Positions 8,542 through 17,357 of a DNA stretch of 64,000 nucleotides are shown piece after piece. The notes under the pieces are model-generated. The model made no database searches. It had not been told where the DNA came from and saw only the letters and a list, made by a program, of their open reading frames with translations. The DNA is from Vitreoscilla stercoraria DSM 513 (lineage in GTDB: Bacteria > Pseudomonadota > Gammaproteobacteria > Burkholderiales > Neisseriaceae): positions 62,001-126,000 of the forward strand of contig NZ_KB908022.1 of the NCBI RefSeq assembly GCF_000382305.1, given 5' to 3'. Position 1 is the stretch's first letter; each line of letters starts with the position of its first letter. A program made the position numbers and the translations under genes.

Positions 8542-10569
8542 ATGGATAAAATGAGTTTATATTTAGTGATTGCCCTTGCCCCGCTGGTAGGTTCGATACT
8601 GGCGGGTATCTTTGGCAAGGCAATCGGCCGCAAAGGTGCCCATATCGTGACGATTTTGGGCGTGGCCATTTCATTTGTGCTGTCTTGTGACGTCTTGTAC
8701 GACTTCTGGACAGGCAAAGGTCAAGTCTTTGACCAAAACCTCTACACATGGTTGACCATGGGTGGTATTGATTTTGGCATTGGCTTTTTAGTAGACAGTT
8801 TGACTGCGTTGATGTTGGTGGTGGTAACGAGCGTATCTTTGATGGTACACATTTATACCATTGGCTATATGAGCGAAGATGATGGCTACCAACGCTTTTT
8901 CTCTTACATTTCATTGTTTACATTCTCAATGTTGATGTTGGTGATGAGTAACAACTTTGTACAGTTGTTCTTCGGTTGGGAAGCTGTAGGTTTGGTGTCT
9001 TATTTGTTGATTGGTTTTTACTTCAATCGTGATACGGCAATTTTCGCCAACTTGAAAGCATTCTTGGTTAACCGTGTTGGTGACTTTGGCTTTGTTTTGG
9101 GTATTGCTTTGGTATTGGCTTACTTCGGTGGCAGCTTGCACTACGGTGATGTGTTTGCCGCAGCGCCTGCATTGAAAGATGCAACTATTCAATTGATTCC
9201 AGGTGTGGAATGGTCTTTGATGACTGTGACTTGCTTGTTGTTATTTGTTGGTGCGATGGGTAAATCTGCACAGTTTCCATTGCATGTTTGGTTGCCAGAC
9301 TCAATGGAAGGCCCAACGCCAATTTCGGCATTGATTCACGCGGCAACGATGGTAACGGCAGGCATCTTCATGGTGTCACGTATGTCACCATTGTATGAAA
9401 TGTCGACTGTGGCATTGAATACCATCATTGTGATTGGTTCGATTACTGCGTTGTTCATGGGTTTCTTAGGTTTGATTCAAACCGATATCAAACGTGTAGT
9501 GGCTTACTCTACATTGTCACAATTGGGTTACATGACGGTTGCTTTGGGCGTTTCTGCTTATTCAATCGCAATGTTCCACGTGATGACGCATGCATTCTTT
9601 AAAGCATTGTTGTTCTTAGCGGCAGGTTCTGTGATCATTGGTATGCACCACGATCAAGACATGCGTAACATGGGTGGCTTGCGTAAATACATGCCAATTA
9701 CCCACATTACCATGTTGCTAGGTTCATTGGCTTTGATTGGTACACCGTTTTTCTCAGGTTTCTATTCAAAAGATTCGATTATTGAAGCGGTGCATGCATC
9801 GACTTTGCCAGCAGCAGGTTTTGCTTATGTTGCGTTGATCATTTCTGTGTTTGTGACTGCTTTGTACTGTTTCCGTCAATATTTCATGGTTTTCTGGGGC
9901 AAAGAGCGTTGGCGCGAACACAAAGCTGACCACCATGATCATCATGATGACCACGGTCACCATCATGGTTTGACACCAGATCAAAACCCACACGAAAGCC
10001 CATGGGTTGTGACATTGCCATTGGTATTGTTAGCGATTCCATCTGTGTTGGCAGGTTACTTGATTGACCATTTTGTGTATGGCGATTTCTTTAAAGGTGT
10101 AATTTACAACAACTTGGAAGCACATCCTGCAATGGGTGTGATGGCAGAGCATTTCCACGGTTGGTGGGCAATGACTTTGCATGGTTTGTTGGCATTACCC
10201 GTGATTTTGTCAGCTTTGGGTGTTTTGACAGCTTGGTTCTTGTATATCAAAGCGCCACACATTCCTGCCAAAATTGTTAGCAATATTCAGCCAATTTACA
10301 AATTGTTGGAAAACAAATATTTCTTGGACGATATCTATTTTGCAGTGTTTGCCAAAGGTTCACGTGCTTTGGGTACTTTGTTCTGGAAAGTAGGCGACAG
10401 CTTCTTGATTGACAACTGCATCGTAAATGGCAGTGCCAAATTAGTGGGCTTGATTGCCAGCGGTGTACGTCGTTTCCAAACCGGTTTTGTTTATACCTAC
10501 GCAACAGCCATGGTATTCGGTGTGTTGGTATTGGCTGTGTACTGGTTGAAACCATTGATTTTGGGTTAA
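8542..10569 (+). CDS. nuoL: NADH-quinone oxidoreductase subunit L
   Basis: A 675-residue proton-pumping antiporter-like subunit. Conserved features include FFGWEAVGLVSYLLIGF (with the key glutamate), HVWLPDSMEGPTPISALIHAATMV and the long C-terminal lateral helix region. AAGAAGAAA at 8524-8532 lies about 9 bases before the ATG at 8542; a second in-frame ATG at 8551 is possible. Around residues 460-476 a loop contains 9 histidines in 17 residues, interleaved with aspartates (see findings). The gap to nuoM is 32 bases. Confidence 0.96.
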   Translation: MDKMSLYLVIALAPLVGSILAGIFGKAIGRKGAHIVTILGVAISFVLSCDVLYDFWTGKGQVFDQNLYTWLTMGGIDFGIGFLVDSLTALMLVVVTSVSLMVHIYTIGYMSEDDGYQRFFSYISLFTFSMLMLVMSNNFVQLFFGWEAVGLVSYLLIGFYFNRDTAIFANLKAFLVNRVGDFGFVLGIALVLAYFGGSLHYGDVFAAAPALKDATIQLIPGVEWSLMTVTCLLLFVGAMGKSAQFPLHVWLPDSMEGPTPISALIHAATMVTAGIFMVSRMSPLYEMSTVALNTIIVIGSITALFMGFLGLIQTDIKRVVAYSTLSQLGYMTVALGVSAYSIAMFHVMTHAFFKALLFLAAGSVIIGMHHDQDMRNMGGLRKYMPITHITMLLGSLALIGTPFFSGFYSKDSIIEAVHASTLPAAGFAYVALIISVFVTALYCFRQYFMVFWGKERWREHKADHHDHHDDHGHHHGLTPDQNPHESPWVVTLPLVLLAIPSVLAGYLIDHFVYGDFFKGVIYNNLEAHPAMGVMAEHFHGWWAMTLHGLLALPVILSALGVLTAWFLYIKAPHIPAKIVSNIQPIYKLLENKYFLDDIYFAVFAKGSRALGTLFWKVGDSFLIDNCIVNGSAKLVGLIASGVRRFQTGFVYTYATAMVFGVLVLAVYWLKPLILG

Positions 10570-10601
10570 TCAATTTGAATTGGGTTATTTAGGCTAATAA
10601 T

Positions 10602-12098
10602 ATGTTAGATCATTTACTAAGTTTGGCAATTTGGGTTCCCATCATCGCTGGTATCATCGTGGCGTTGGTTGGCTCAAATGGCGCGCGCGCCAATATTGCG
10701 CGCTGGGTAGCCTTGGTGGGAGCCATTGCTGGTTTCTTGGTGACCTTGCCTCTATTCAGCGGTTTCGACCGTTTGAATGGTGGCATGCAGTTTGTCGAGT
10801 TTGCCAGCTGGATTCCAGCATTGGGTTTGAACTACCATTTGGGTGTTGATGGTATTTCTGTTTTGTTTGTGATTTTGAATGCGTTTACAACCATTTTGGT
10901 TGTAATGGCTGGCTGGCAGGTGATTCAAAAACAACCTGCACAGTATTTTGCTGCGTTCTTAATCATGTCTGGTTTGATTAACGGTGCGTTTGCAGCGTTG
11001 GATGCCATTTTATTCTATGTGTTCTTTGAGGGCATGTTGATTCCGATGTACTTAATCATCGGTGTATGGGGTGGTGCTCGTCGTGTTTACGCTTCGATCA
11101 AATTCTTCTTGTACACTTTGTTGGGTTCGTTGTTGATGTTGGTGGCTTTGGTTTACTTGTCACGCATGGCAGGCAGTTTCGCCATCTTGGACATGCAAGC
11201 CATTCCACAAATTGCACAAACCACGCAAATTTTGATTTTCATCGCATTCTTCATGTCGTTTGCAGTAAAAGTACCAATGTGGCCTGTACACACTTGGTTG
11301 CCTGATGCTCACGTGGAAGCACCTACTGGTGGTTCTATGGTATTGGCTGCAATCACATTGAAAATCGGTGCGTATGGTTTCTTGCGTTTTATATTGCCTA
11401 TCGTTCCTGATGCTGCACGTTTCTTTGCTCCTGTCATCATTGTGTTGTCTTTGATTGCTGTGGTGTATGTGGGTATGGTGGCTTTGGTACAAACCGATAT
11501 GAAAAAATTGGTGGCTTATTCTTCGATTAGCCACATGGGTTTTGTAACTTTGGGTATGTTCTTGTTTGTGAACGGTTACTTGAATGATTGGGGCTTGAAA
11601 GGCGCCATCATGCAAATGATTTCTCACGGCTTCGTATCTGCTGCAATGTTTATGTGTATCGGTGTGATGTATGACCGCATGCACACACGTAATATTGCCG
11701 ATTACGGTGGTGTTGTGAACACCATGCCTAAATTTGCTGCGTTCATGATGTTGTTTGCCATGGCCAATGCAGGCTTGCCTGCTACGTCTGGTTTCATCGG
11801 TGAATTCATGGTCATCATGGGTGCGACCGAGTACAACTTCTGGGTAGGTATGTTGGCTGCCACCACTTTGATTTTCGGTGCTGCTTATACTTTGTGGATG
11901 TACAAACGTGTGATTTTTGGTGCGATTGCCAACGAAGAAGTGCGTCAGTTAAAAGACGTCAATGGTCGTGAATTGCTGATCTTATCGATTTTGGCTGCGG
12001 CTGTATTGGGAATGGGTATTTATCCTGAGCCGTTTATTGCGGTAGTGCATCAAGCGGCCAATACCTTAATTGAACAAGTCGCACAAAGCAAAATTTAA
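10602..12098 (+). CDS. nuoM: NADH-quinone oxidoreductase subunit M
   Basis: A 498-residue antiporter-like membrane subunit with about 14 predicted helices. FFEGMLIPMYLIIGVWGG carries the conserved membrane glutamate, and VHTWLPDAHVEAPTGGSM carries the broken-helix region shared with Mrp antiporters. A conserved TDMKKLVAYSSISHMGFV follows. Length is normal. nuoN follows after 11 bases. Confidence 0.97.
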   Translation: MLDHLLSLAIWVPIIAGIIVALVGSNGARANIARWVALVGAIAGFLVTLPLFSGFDRLNGGMQFVEFASWIPALGLNYHLGVDGISVLFVILNAFTTILVVMAGWQVIQKQPAQYFAAFLIMSGLINGAFAALDAILFYVFFEGMLIPMYLIIGVWGGARRVYASIKFFLYTLLGSLLMLVALVYLSRMAGSFAILDMQAIPQIAQTTQILIFIAFFMSFAVKVPMWPVHTWLPDAHVEAPTGGSMVLAAITLKIGAYGFLRFILPIVPDAARFFAPVIIVLSLIAVVYVGMVALVQTDMKKLVAYSSISHMGFVTLGMFLFVNGYLNDWGLKGAIMQMISHGFVSAAMFMCIGVMYDRMHTRNIADYGGVVNTMPKFAAFMMLFAMANAGLPATSGFIGEFMVIMGATEYNFWVGMLAATTLIFGAAYTLWMYKRVIFGAIANEEVRQLKDVNGRELLILSILAAAVLGMGIYPEPFIAVVHQAANTLIEQVAQSKI

Positions 12099-12109
12099 GG
12101 ACGTATTGA

Positions 12110-13564
12110 ATGAATTGGGCAGAATTAAATTTAACTCCCGCTATACCTGAAATCACACTCTTGTGTGCTTTGGGTGTAGTGTTGCTGGTTGACTTGTTTT
12201 TGACAGACCGCCAACGTGGCATCACTTACGCTTTGAGCTTGGTGAGTGTGGCTTTGGTTGCAGCGGTTCAGTTGGCAATATGGCAAGGTCAACCTGCTGA
12301 AGCGTTTAACAACTTGTTTGTGAACGACGGCATTTCTCAAGTTGCCAAATTGATGATGTATTTGGGCGTGTTTTTAGTGTTCATTTACAGCCGCAATTAC
12401 TTGGCCAACCGTGACATCTTCAAAGGTGAGTTTTACACCTTGACCTTGTTCGCCTTGTTGGGCATGAACATCATGGTGTCAGCGAACCACTTCTTGACCT
12501 TGTATGTGGGTTTGGAATTGTTGTCGTTGGCGATGTATGCGATGGTGGCTTTGCGTCGTGACAACTTGCAAGCGACTGAAGCGGCCTTAAAATACTTTGT
12601 ATTGGGTGCTTTGGCTTCTGGTTTGTTGTTATACGGTATTTCGTTTGTATATGGCGCAACGGGTCATTTGCAATTGAATGCGGTATTGGGCGCATTGCAA
12701 GGTAGCGATGTTAACCCTTGGTTGATGACTTTGGGCTTAATCTTCATCGTGGTAGGCGTGGCGTTCAAATTGGGCGTGGTACCATTCCACATGTGGGTAC
12801 CAGACGTTTACGAAGGTGCACCAACTGCAGTGACTGCTTTTATCGGTTCTGCACCTAAAATTGCAGCGACTGTGTTTGCATTCCGTATTGTCGGTACTGG
12901 CTTGCCAACATTGGCTGAAGACTGGAGCCAAATGTTTGCTTTGTTGGCGGTGGCTTCATTGTTCGTCGGTAACTTGGCAGCCATCATGCAAACCAACATC
13001 AAACGTATGTTGGCTTACTCAACCGTTTCGCACATGGGTTTTGTGATGTTGGCCTTCTTGGGCGGCTTCCAAAACGGTGGTTATGCAGCGGCTTTGTATT
13101 ACAGCATTGTTTACATGTTGACTGGTTTGGTAGCATTTGGCGTGTTGATGGCTTTGTCTAACAAAGAACATGAATGCGAAAAAATCAGCGATTTGGCTGG
13201 TTTGAACCAAAAAAGCCCATTCTTGGCATTGATGATGTTGTTGGCGATGTTCTCTATGGCAGGTATCCCACCATTAATGGGTTTTTACGCCAAATTAAGC
13301 GTGTTGCAAGCTTTGGTTGCTACTGGCGGCGCTTACTTGTGGGTGGCTGTATTTGCAGTAGTGATGTCATTGATTGGCGCATTCTATTACTTGCGCGTGG
13401 TTAAAGTGATGTATTTTGACGAACCAGAAAATGACATCAAAGGCGATATGCGTGCTGATGCCATCGTATTCTTGGGCTTGAACGGTTTGGCCTTGTTGGT
13501 GTTGGGCATCTTGCCAACATCAGTGGTTGAGTGGTGTGTACGCGCTTTGCAAATGACTTTGTAA
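12110..13564 (+). CDS. nuoN: NADH-quinone oxidoreductase subunit N
   Basis: A 484-residue antiporter-like subunit, the last canonical complex I gene. Typical elements are LTLYVGLELLSLAMYAMVAL (with the conserved glutamate), VPFHMWVPDVYEGAPTAVTAF and TNIKRMLAYSTVSHMGFV. The start MNWAELNLTPAIPEI matches the usual length. A hairpin follows 20 bases after the stop, before the DUF2818 gene. Confidence 0.97.
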   Translation: MNWAELNLTPAIPEITLLCALGVVLLVDLFLTDRQRGITYALSLVSVALVAAVQLAIWQGQPAEAFNNLFVNDGISQVAKLMMYLGVFLVFIYSRNYLANRDIFKGEFYTLTLFALLGMNIMVSANHFLTLYVGLELLSLAMYAMVALRRDNLQATEAALKYFVLGALASGLLLYGISFVYGATGHLQLNAVLGALQGSDVNPWLMTLGLIFIVVGVAFKLGVVPFHMWVPDVYEGAPTAVTAFIGSAPKIAATVFAFRIVGTGLPTLAEDWSQMFALLAVASLFVGNLAAIMQTNIKRMLAYSTVSHMGFVMLAFLGGFQNGGYAAALYYSIVYMLTGLVAFGVLMALSNKEHECEKISDLAGLNQKSPFLALMMLLAMFSMAGIPPLMGFYAKLSVLQALVATGGAYLWVAVFAVVMSLIGAFYYLRVVKVMYFDEPENDIKGDMRADAIVFLGLNGLALLVLGILPTSVVEWCVRALQMTL

Positions 13565-13584
13565 TTCTCAGCTTCGCATTGAAC

Positions 13585-13614
13585 AAAACGGCAGCCTTTA
13601 AGGTTGCCGTTTTT
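13585..13614 (+). terminator. Stem-loop after nuoN
   Basis: AAAACGGCA pairs with TGCCGTTTT around an 11-base loop, ending in a T5 run. It looks like an intrinsic terminator or attenuator between nuoN and the DUF2818 gene, which probably receives read-through or has its own weak promoter. Confidence 0.65.
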
Positions 13615-13629
13615 GTATGAGGAATAAAT

Positions 13630-13929
13630 ATGACAGTTGCCATGTGGGTTTTGCTGTTGATTGCCATAGTGTGTGCCAATAGTCCATTTTTAACTACTAA
13701 ATGGTTTGGCATTAAAACCGTTGCACGTAAACATTTTGGTCATCATGTGTTGGAATGGATGACAGGTTTGGTATTGGTCGCTGCTTTGGCTTATGTTTTT
13801 GAGGCGCAAACAGGACCTGTACATCAGCAAGGCTGGGAGTTTTTCGTGATTGCCATTACTTTATATGCGGTATTGGCATTTCCTGCTTTGGTGTGGCGTT
13901 ATTTTTGGAATGTTAAAAGCCCTGATTGA
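13630..13929 (+). CDS. DUF2818 family small membrane protein
   Basis: A 99-residue protein with three hydrophobic segments (about residues 4-20, 43-60 and 69-90). I recognise it as DUF2818, a family usually found immediately after nuoN in betaproteobacteria. The signature near the N-terminus is VCANSPFLTTKWFG. The function is unknown; its constant position suggests a role in complex I assembly or stability, but that is inference. GAGGAA precedes the ATG at a good distance. Confidence 0.85.
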   Translation: MTVAMWVLLLIAIVCANSPFLTTKWFGIKTVARKHFGHHVLEWMTGLVLVAALAYVFEAQTGPVHQQGWEFFVIAITLYAVLAFPALVWRYFWNVKSPD

Positions 13930-13980
13930 GTGTGTCCTGTAAACGGTGTGAGCTTATATGGTTTGTTGAAATCCATTATA

Positions 13981-14010
13981 AAAGCGTCCTGTAACCTTAC
14001 AGGACGCTTT
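13981..14010. terminator. Inverted DUS-like pair, bidirectional terminator
   Basis: AAAGCGTCCTGTAA and its exact reverse complement are separated by CC, giving a near-perfect hairpin. T runs lie on both sides, so it can stop transcription from the DUF2818 gene (plus) and the acyltransferase gene (minus), which converge here. Confidence 0.85.
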
Positions 14011-14033
14011 TTAAAGCTTCATACCATCTTGGA

Positions 14034-14906
14034 TTAATACCAATGGGCTTCGCCTTCAGGGCGGGTTTTAAAGCGTTTGTGCAGCCAAAAATATTGTGCA
14101 GGCTGTTCGCGCACGCGCGCTTCAATAAAATCGTTCATCCGCTGTGTATCAGCCACCACATCTTCGGATGGAAAATGTTCCCAAGCAGGATAAAAACGCA
14201 ATTCAAACGTACCATCATTTAAACGCGTCGGAATGGCAGGGATAACTTTGGCGCCTGTCATTTGTGCAATGCGTGACAAACCTGTGATGGTGGCGGTTTG
14301 TTGACCAAAAAAGTCTACAAAAATGGAGTCTTTGGCACCAAAATCTTGGTCAGGCAAATACAAAAATGGTGCATCAGGACGCTTGCGCATCATGCGGATT
14401 AAACCACGCAAACCTTCTTGGCGTGCCACCAAAAACACATTGTCAAAGCGGTGGCGACCGACACGGATTTGTTCGTCTAAGGCTTGGTTTTTTTGATGCC
14501 CATACATGCTGACCAAAGGTACATCTTGGTTAAGTTTGTATACTGCCATTTCAAAAGCGGTGAAATGTGGGTATAGCAAAATCACTTTTTCGCCGCGCTC
14601 TAACACCTCATCCAAATGGTGTTTGTCCACATAGCGCACCAATTGTTGCAGGCGCTCAGCTTTGCCATACCAACACACGCCATATTCCAAAATCAAACAT
14701 GCCATGTGATAAAAATGGTCTTTTAAAATACGATCACGCTCGGTTTGTGACAGTTCAGGATAGCATTTAGCCAAATTGATTTGACCCACTTTGCGGCGAG
14801 GTTTGACCAAGTAATAACACAAACGTCCCACCACACGAGCCAACAAATGAATGGCTTGGATAGGAAGCAGTTGTAATACATATAAAAATGCAAAAGCAGC
14901 ACGCAT
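14034..14906 (-). CDS. Lipid A acyltransferase, LpxL/HtrB family
   Basis: A 290-residue inner-membrane acyltransferase that would add a secondary acyl chain to lipid A. The N-terminal 35 residues are hydrophobic. The catalytic HX4E box is H114-F-T-A-F-E119, as in E. coli LpxL, followed by a conserved RxGLRGLIR segment and a YLPDQDFGAKDSIFVDFFG box near residues 178-196. It starts 2 bases after the stop of the homologous gene upstream, so the two form an operon. Which of the pair corresponds to LpxL1 or LpxL2 of Neisseria cannot be settled here. Confidence 0.88.
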   Translation of the reverse strand: MRAAFAFLYVLQLLPIQAIHLLARVVGRLCYYLVKPRRKVGQINLAKCYPELSQTERDRILKDHFYHMACLILEYGVCWYGKAERLQQLVRYVDKHHLDEVLERGEKVILLYPHFTAFEMAVYKLNQDVPLVSMYGHQKNQALDEQIRVGRHRFDNVFLVARQEGLRGLIRMMRKRPDAPFLYLPDQDFGAKDSIFVDFFGQQTATITGLSRIAQMTGAKVIPAIPTRLNDGTFELRFYPAWEHFPSEDVVADTQRMNDFIEARVREQPAQYFWLHKRFKTRPEGEAHWY

Positions 14907-14908
14907 AA

Positions 14909-15835
14909 TTAATCTTTCAGGACGCTTGAAGGTTTGGGTTCTGCACCCGCAGGGGTTTTAAAACGGTTGTAACTGAATAAATATTGTTGTGGAAATATGC
15001 GAATTAATTTTTCGACATTGTCATTAATTATTTGAACATTTTCCAATTTATCCCGTCCTATCTTGCCTTCTAGAGGATAAACATGCAAATCAAAGCCTTG
15101 GCCGTTGGGTAAACGCTCACCGACAAAGAACAAAGTGGCGACATCTGACATTTGCGCTAGGCGAGCCGCAAGCGTCATAGAATAAGCGTCTTGACCAAAA
15201 AACTTAGCCCAAACACCATCACCGCCTGTGGGCACTTGGTCGGGTAAGACTATGGTGGCTTCTTTATTTTTTAAGGCTTTTAAAATGATTTTGACCCCTT
15301 GAGCATTGGCAGGAGCGGTGCGACCTTGGTCGCGTTCACGCCCTGATTGCATGATGGGTTCTAGCCATGACAATTTGGGTGGTCGGTACATGGCGGTCAA
15401 TGGGAATGGCAAACGTTCAGAAATGAAACGTCCTGCCAAATCATAGCTGCCAATGTGAGGCGTGATGAACAGCAAGCCTTTGTCTTGGGCAATGGCCGCT
15501 TCAACATGTTCCCAACCGTGAACTTGTCGAAACAATTTGACCACATCTTGTGAATCACGACACCATGCAATCGGCAATTCCAAACCCGATTTGGCGGTTT
15601 CTTGCAGTGTTGATTTGACTAGGCAGTTAATACTTTGATAGTCTTCATTGATTTGACTGATGCGGATGTTTTCTTGAGTGCGGGCGCGTGTTTTCGCGCT
15701 GACATAAAAAGTCAACGAACCGAGCAATGTTCCGAGAAAATGCAAAATGGGCAGTGGTAAAGCTGCAAAAAATCGAAAAATCAGCCGAAGCAATAGTTGC
15801 ATGGGTGTGATCACTTGTAAAAGCAAAGTGGTCAT
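14909..15835 (-). CDS. Lipid A acyltransferase, LpxL/HtrB family (first of tandem pair)
   Basis: A 308-residue homologue of the downstream gene. The catalytic box is the HX4D form, H127-I-G-S-Y-D132, with a hydrophobic N-terminal anchor and a conserved IVLPDQVPTGGDGVWAKFFG region. It starts only 45 bases from the divergent metK start. An intragenic TTCAGGACGCTT lies at 14916-14927, close to the stop. Different residues in the catalytic box (D here, E in the partner) suggest the two enzymes differ in acyl donor or site. Confidence 0.87.
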   Translation of the reverse strand: MTTLLLQVITPMQLLLRLIFRFFAALPLPILHFLGTLLGSLTFYVSAKTRARTQENIRISQINEDYQSINCLVKSTLQETAKSGLELPIAWCRDSQDVVKLFRQVHGWEHVEAAIAQDKGLLFITPHIGSYDLAGRFISERLPFPLTAMYRPPKLSWLEPIMQSGRERDQGRTAPANAQGVKIILKALKNKEATIVLPDQVPTGGDGVWAKFFGQDAYSMTLAARLAQMSDVATLFFVGERLPNGQGFDLHVYPLEGKIGRDKLENVQIINDNVEKLIRIFPQQYLFSYNRFKTPAGAEPKPSSVLKD

Positions 15836-15880
15836 TTTAACACAGGCAAGCTAACAGTTTTTGAATACGAAAGAAGCACA

Positions 15881-17050
15881 ATGGGCGAATATTTATTTAC
15901 TTCAGAATCGGTTTCTGAAGGTCATCCAGACAAAGTGGCAGACCAAATTTCCGATGCGATTTTGGATGCGATTTTAGAACAAGATCCGACGGCACGCGTG
16001 GCAGCGGAAACCTTGGTGAACACAGGTTTGGCCGTTTTAGCTGGCGAAGTGACCACCACAGCAGTGGTCGACTATATCAAGGTGGCACGTCAGACCATTA
16101 CTGAAATTGGTTACAACAGCTCTGAATTGGGTTTTGATGCCAATGGTTGTGCGGTTTTGGTGGGTTACGATCAGCAATCTCCCGATATCGCTCAAGGTGT
16201 GAACGAAGGTGAAGGCATTGATTTGGACCAAGGCGCGGGTGACCAAGGTTTGATGTTTGGTTATGCGTGTGATGAAACCGATACTTTGATGCCATTTGCT
16301 ATTTATTATTCTCATCGCTTGATGCAACGCCAAAGCGAAGTGCGTAAAAATGGCATATTGCCTTGGTTGCGTCCTGATGCCAAAGCCCAATTAACCGTGG
16401 TGTATGACCAAAAAACAGGTCAAGTCAAACGCATCGACACCGTGGTTTTGTCAACGCAACACAATCCTGAAATCGATTACGATACATTGAAACAAGCAGT
16501 GATTGAACACATCATCAAGCCTGTATTGCCAGCTGATATGTTGACGGACGAAACCAAATACTTGATTAATCCTACAGGCCGCTTTGTGATTGGTGGTCCT
16601 CAAGGCGATTGTGGTTTAACAGGTCGTAAAATTATTGTGGATACATACGGTGGTGCGGCACCTCACGGTGGTGGCGCATTCTCAGGTAAAGATCCTACCA
16701 AAGTAGACCGTTCAGCCGCTTACGCAGGTCGTTATGTGGCGAAAAACATTGTTGCGGCAGGCTTGGCAAAACAATGTCAAATTCAAGTTTCATATGCCAT
16801 CGGTGTGGCTGAGCCAACTTCTATCAGTGTGGACACATTTGGTACTGGTGTGATTTCTGAAGCACGTTTGATTGAATTGGTGCGTGAGCATTTTGATTTG
16901 CGTCCTAAAGGCATTGTGAAAATGTTGGATTTGTTGCGTCCGATTTACCGTAAAACCGCAGCTTATGGTCACTTCGGTCGTGAAGAACCTGAATTCACTT
17001 GGGAAAAAACCGACAAAGCAGCGGCATTGCGCGCGGCAGCTGGTTTGTAA
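15881..17050 (+). CDS. metK: S-adenosylmethionine synthetase
   Basis: A 389-residue enzyme that makes S-adenosylmethionine from methionine and ATP. Motifs in order are SEGHPDKVADQISDA (residues 12-26), GAGDQGLMFGYA (about 116-127), and GGGAFSGKDPTKVDRS near residue 267, with the ATP-binding lysine and phosphate loop. Length and start are normal, with GAAAGAAG upstream of the ATG. It faces the acyltransferase pair. A terminator follows at 17071. Confidence 0.98.
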   Translation: MGEYLFTSESVSEGHPDKVADQISDAILDAILEQDPTARVAAETLVNTGLAVLAGEVTTTAVVDYIKVARQTITEIGYNSSELGFDANGCAVLVGYDQQSPDIAQGVNEGEGIDLDQGAGDQGLMFGYACDETDTLMPFAIYYSHRLMQRQSEVRKNGILPWLRPDAKAQLTVVYDQKTGQVKRIDTVVLSTQHNPEIDYDTLKQAVIEHIIKPVLPADMLTDETKYLINPTGRFVIGGPQGDCGLTGRKIIVDTYGGAAPHGGGAFSGKDPTKVDRSAAYAGRYVAKNIVAAGLAKQCQIQVSYAIGVAEPTSISVDTFGTGVISEARLIELVREHFDLRPKGIVKMLDLLRPIYRKTAAYGHFGREEPEFTWEKTDKAAALRAAAGL

Positions 17051-17070
17051 TCTGTAGTTTGTTTGAGTAT

Positions 17071-17100
17071 AAAAGCCACACGGTTTGAGTGTGGCTTTTT
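17071..17100 (+). terminator. metK intrinsic terminator
   Basis: AAAAGCCACAC pairs with GTGTGGCTTTT around a 7-base loop, and the run of T continues past the stem. It begins 20 bases after the metK stop. Confidence 0.85.
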
Positions 17101-17107
17101 GCATATG

Positions 17108-17120
17108 AAGCGTCCTGTAA
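17108..17120 (+). repeat. DUS-like element, single copy
   Basis: Exact AAGCGTCCTGTAA just after the metK terminator. It is unpaired, so it does not form a terminator by itself. Confidence 0.8.
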
Positions 17121-17236
17121 AGGACTGTGATGCGGTATTAAATGGTTAGATTGTTAATTATGGTTAATTTTAAACAGATTCTTACCATCAAAACCCAAGT
17201 TTTTTTTAATCTTGGGCAGATTGTTTACAATTAATT

Positions 17237-17254
17237 ATTCATTTTGAAATGAAT
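17237..17254. promoter_or_regulatory. 18-bp palindrome upstream of MHS transporter
   Basis: ATTCATTT-TG-AAATGAAT is an exact inverted repeat 103 bases before the transporter start. Its size fits an operator for a dimeric regulator. No regulator family can be assigned. Confidence 0.4.
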
Positions 17255-17357
17255 TACCTTTCTTGTGAATGAATATTGCGAAAGTGTGGATTTATTGCAT
17301 TTAAATTGGCATGATATTGCTGATAATAAATACCATGTAGCAGAAAGAGAAGTTTTC

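Larger units (their letters stand above)
17051..17357. other. Intergenic region metK to MHS transporter
   Basis: This 307-base AT-rich gap contains the metK terminator, one lone DUS-like copy (17108-17120), a weak stem of CCCAAG (17194-17199) with CTTGGG (17211-17216) around a T run, and an 18-base palindrome at 17237-17254 described separately. I see no gene in it. Confidence 0.6.
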
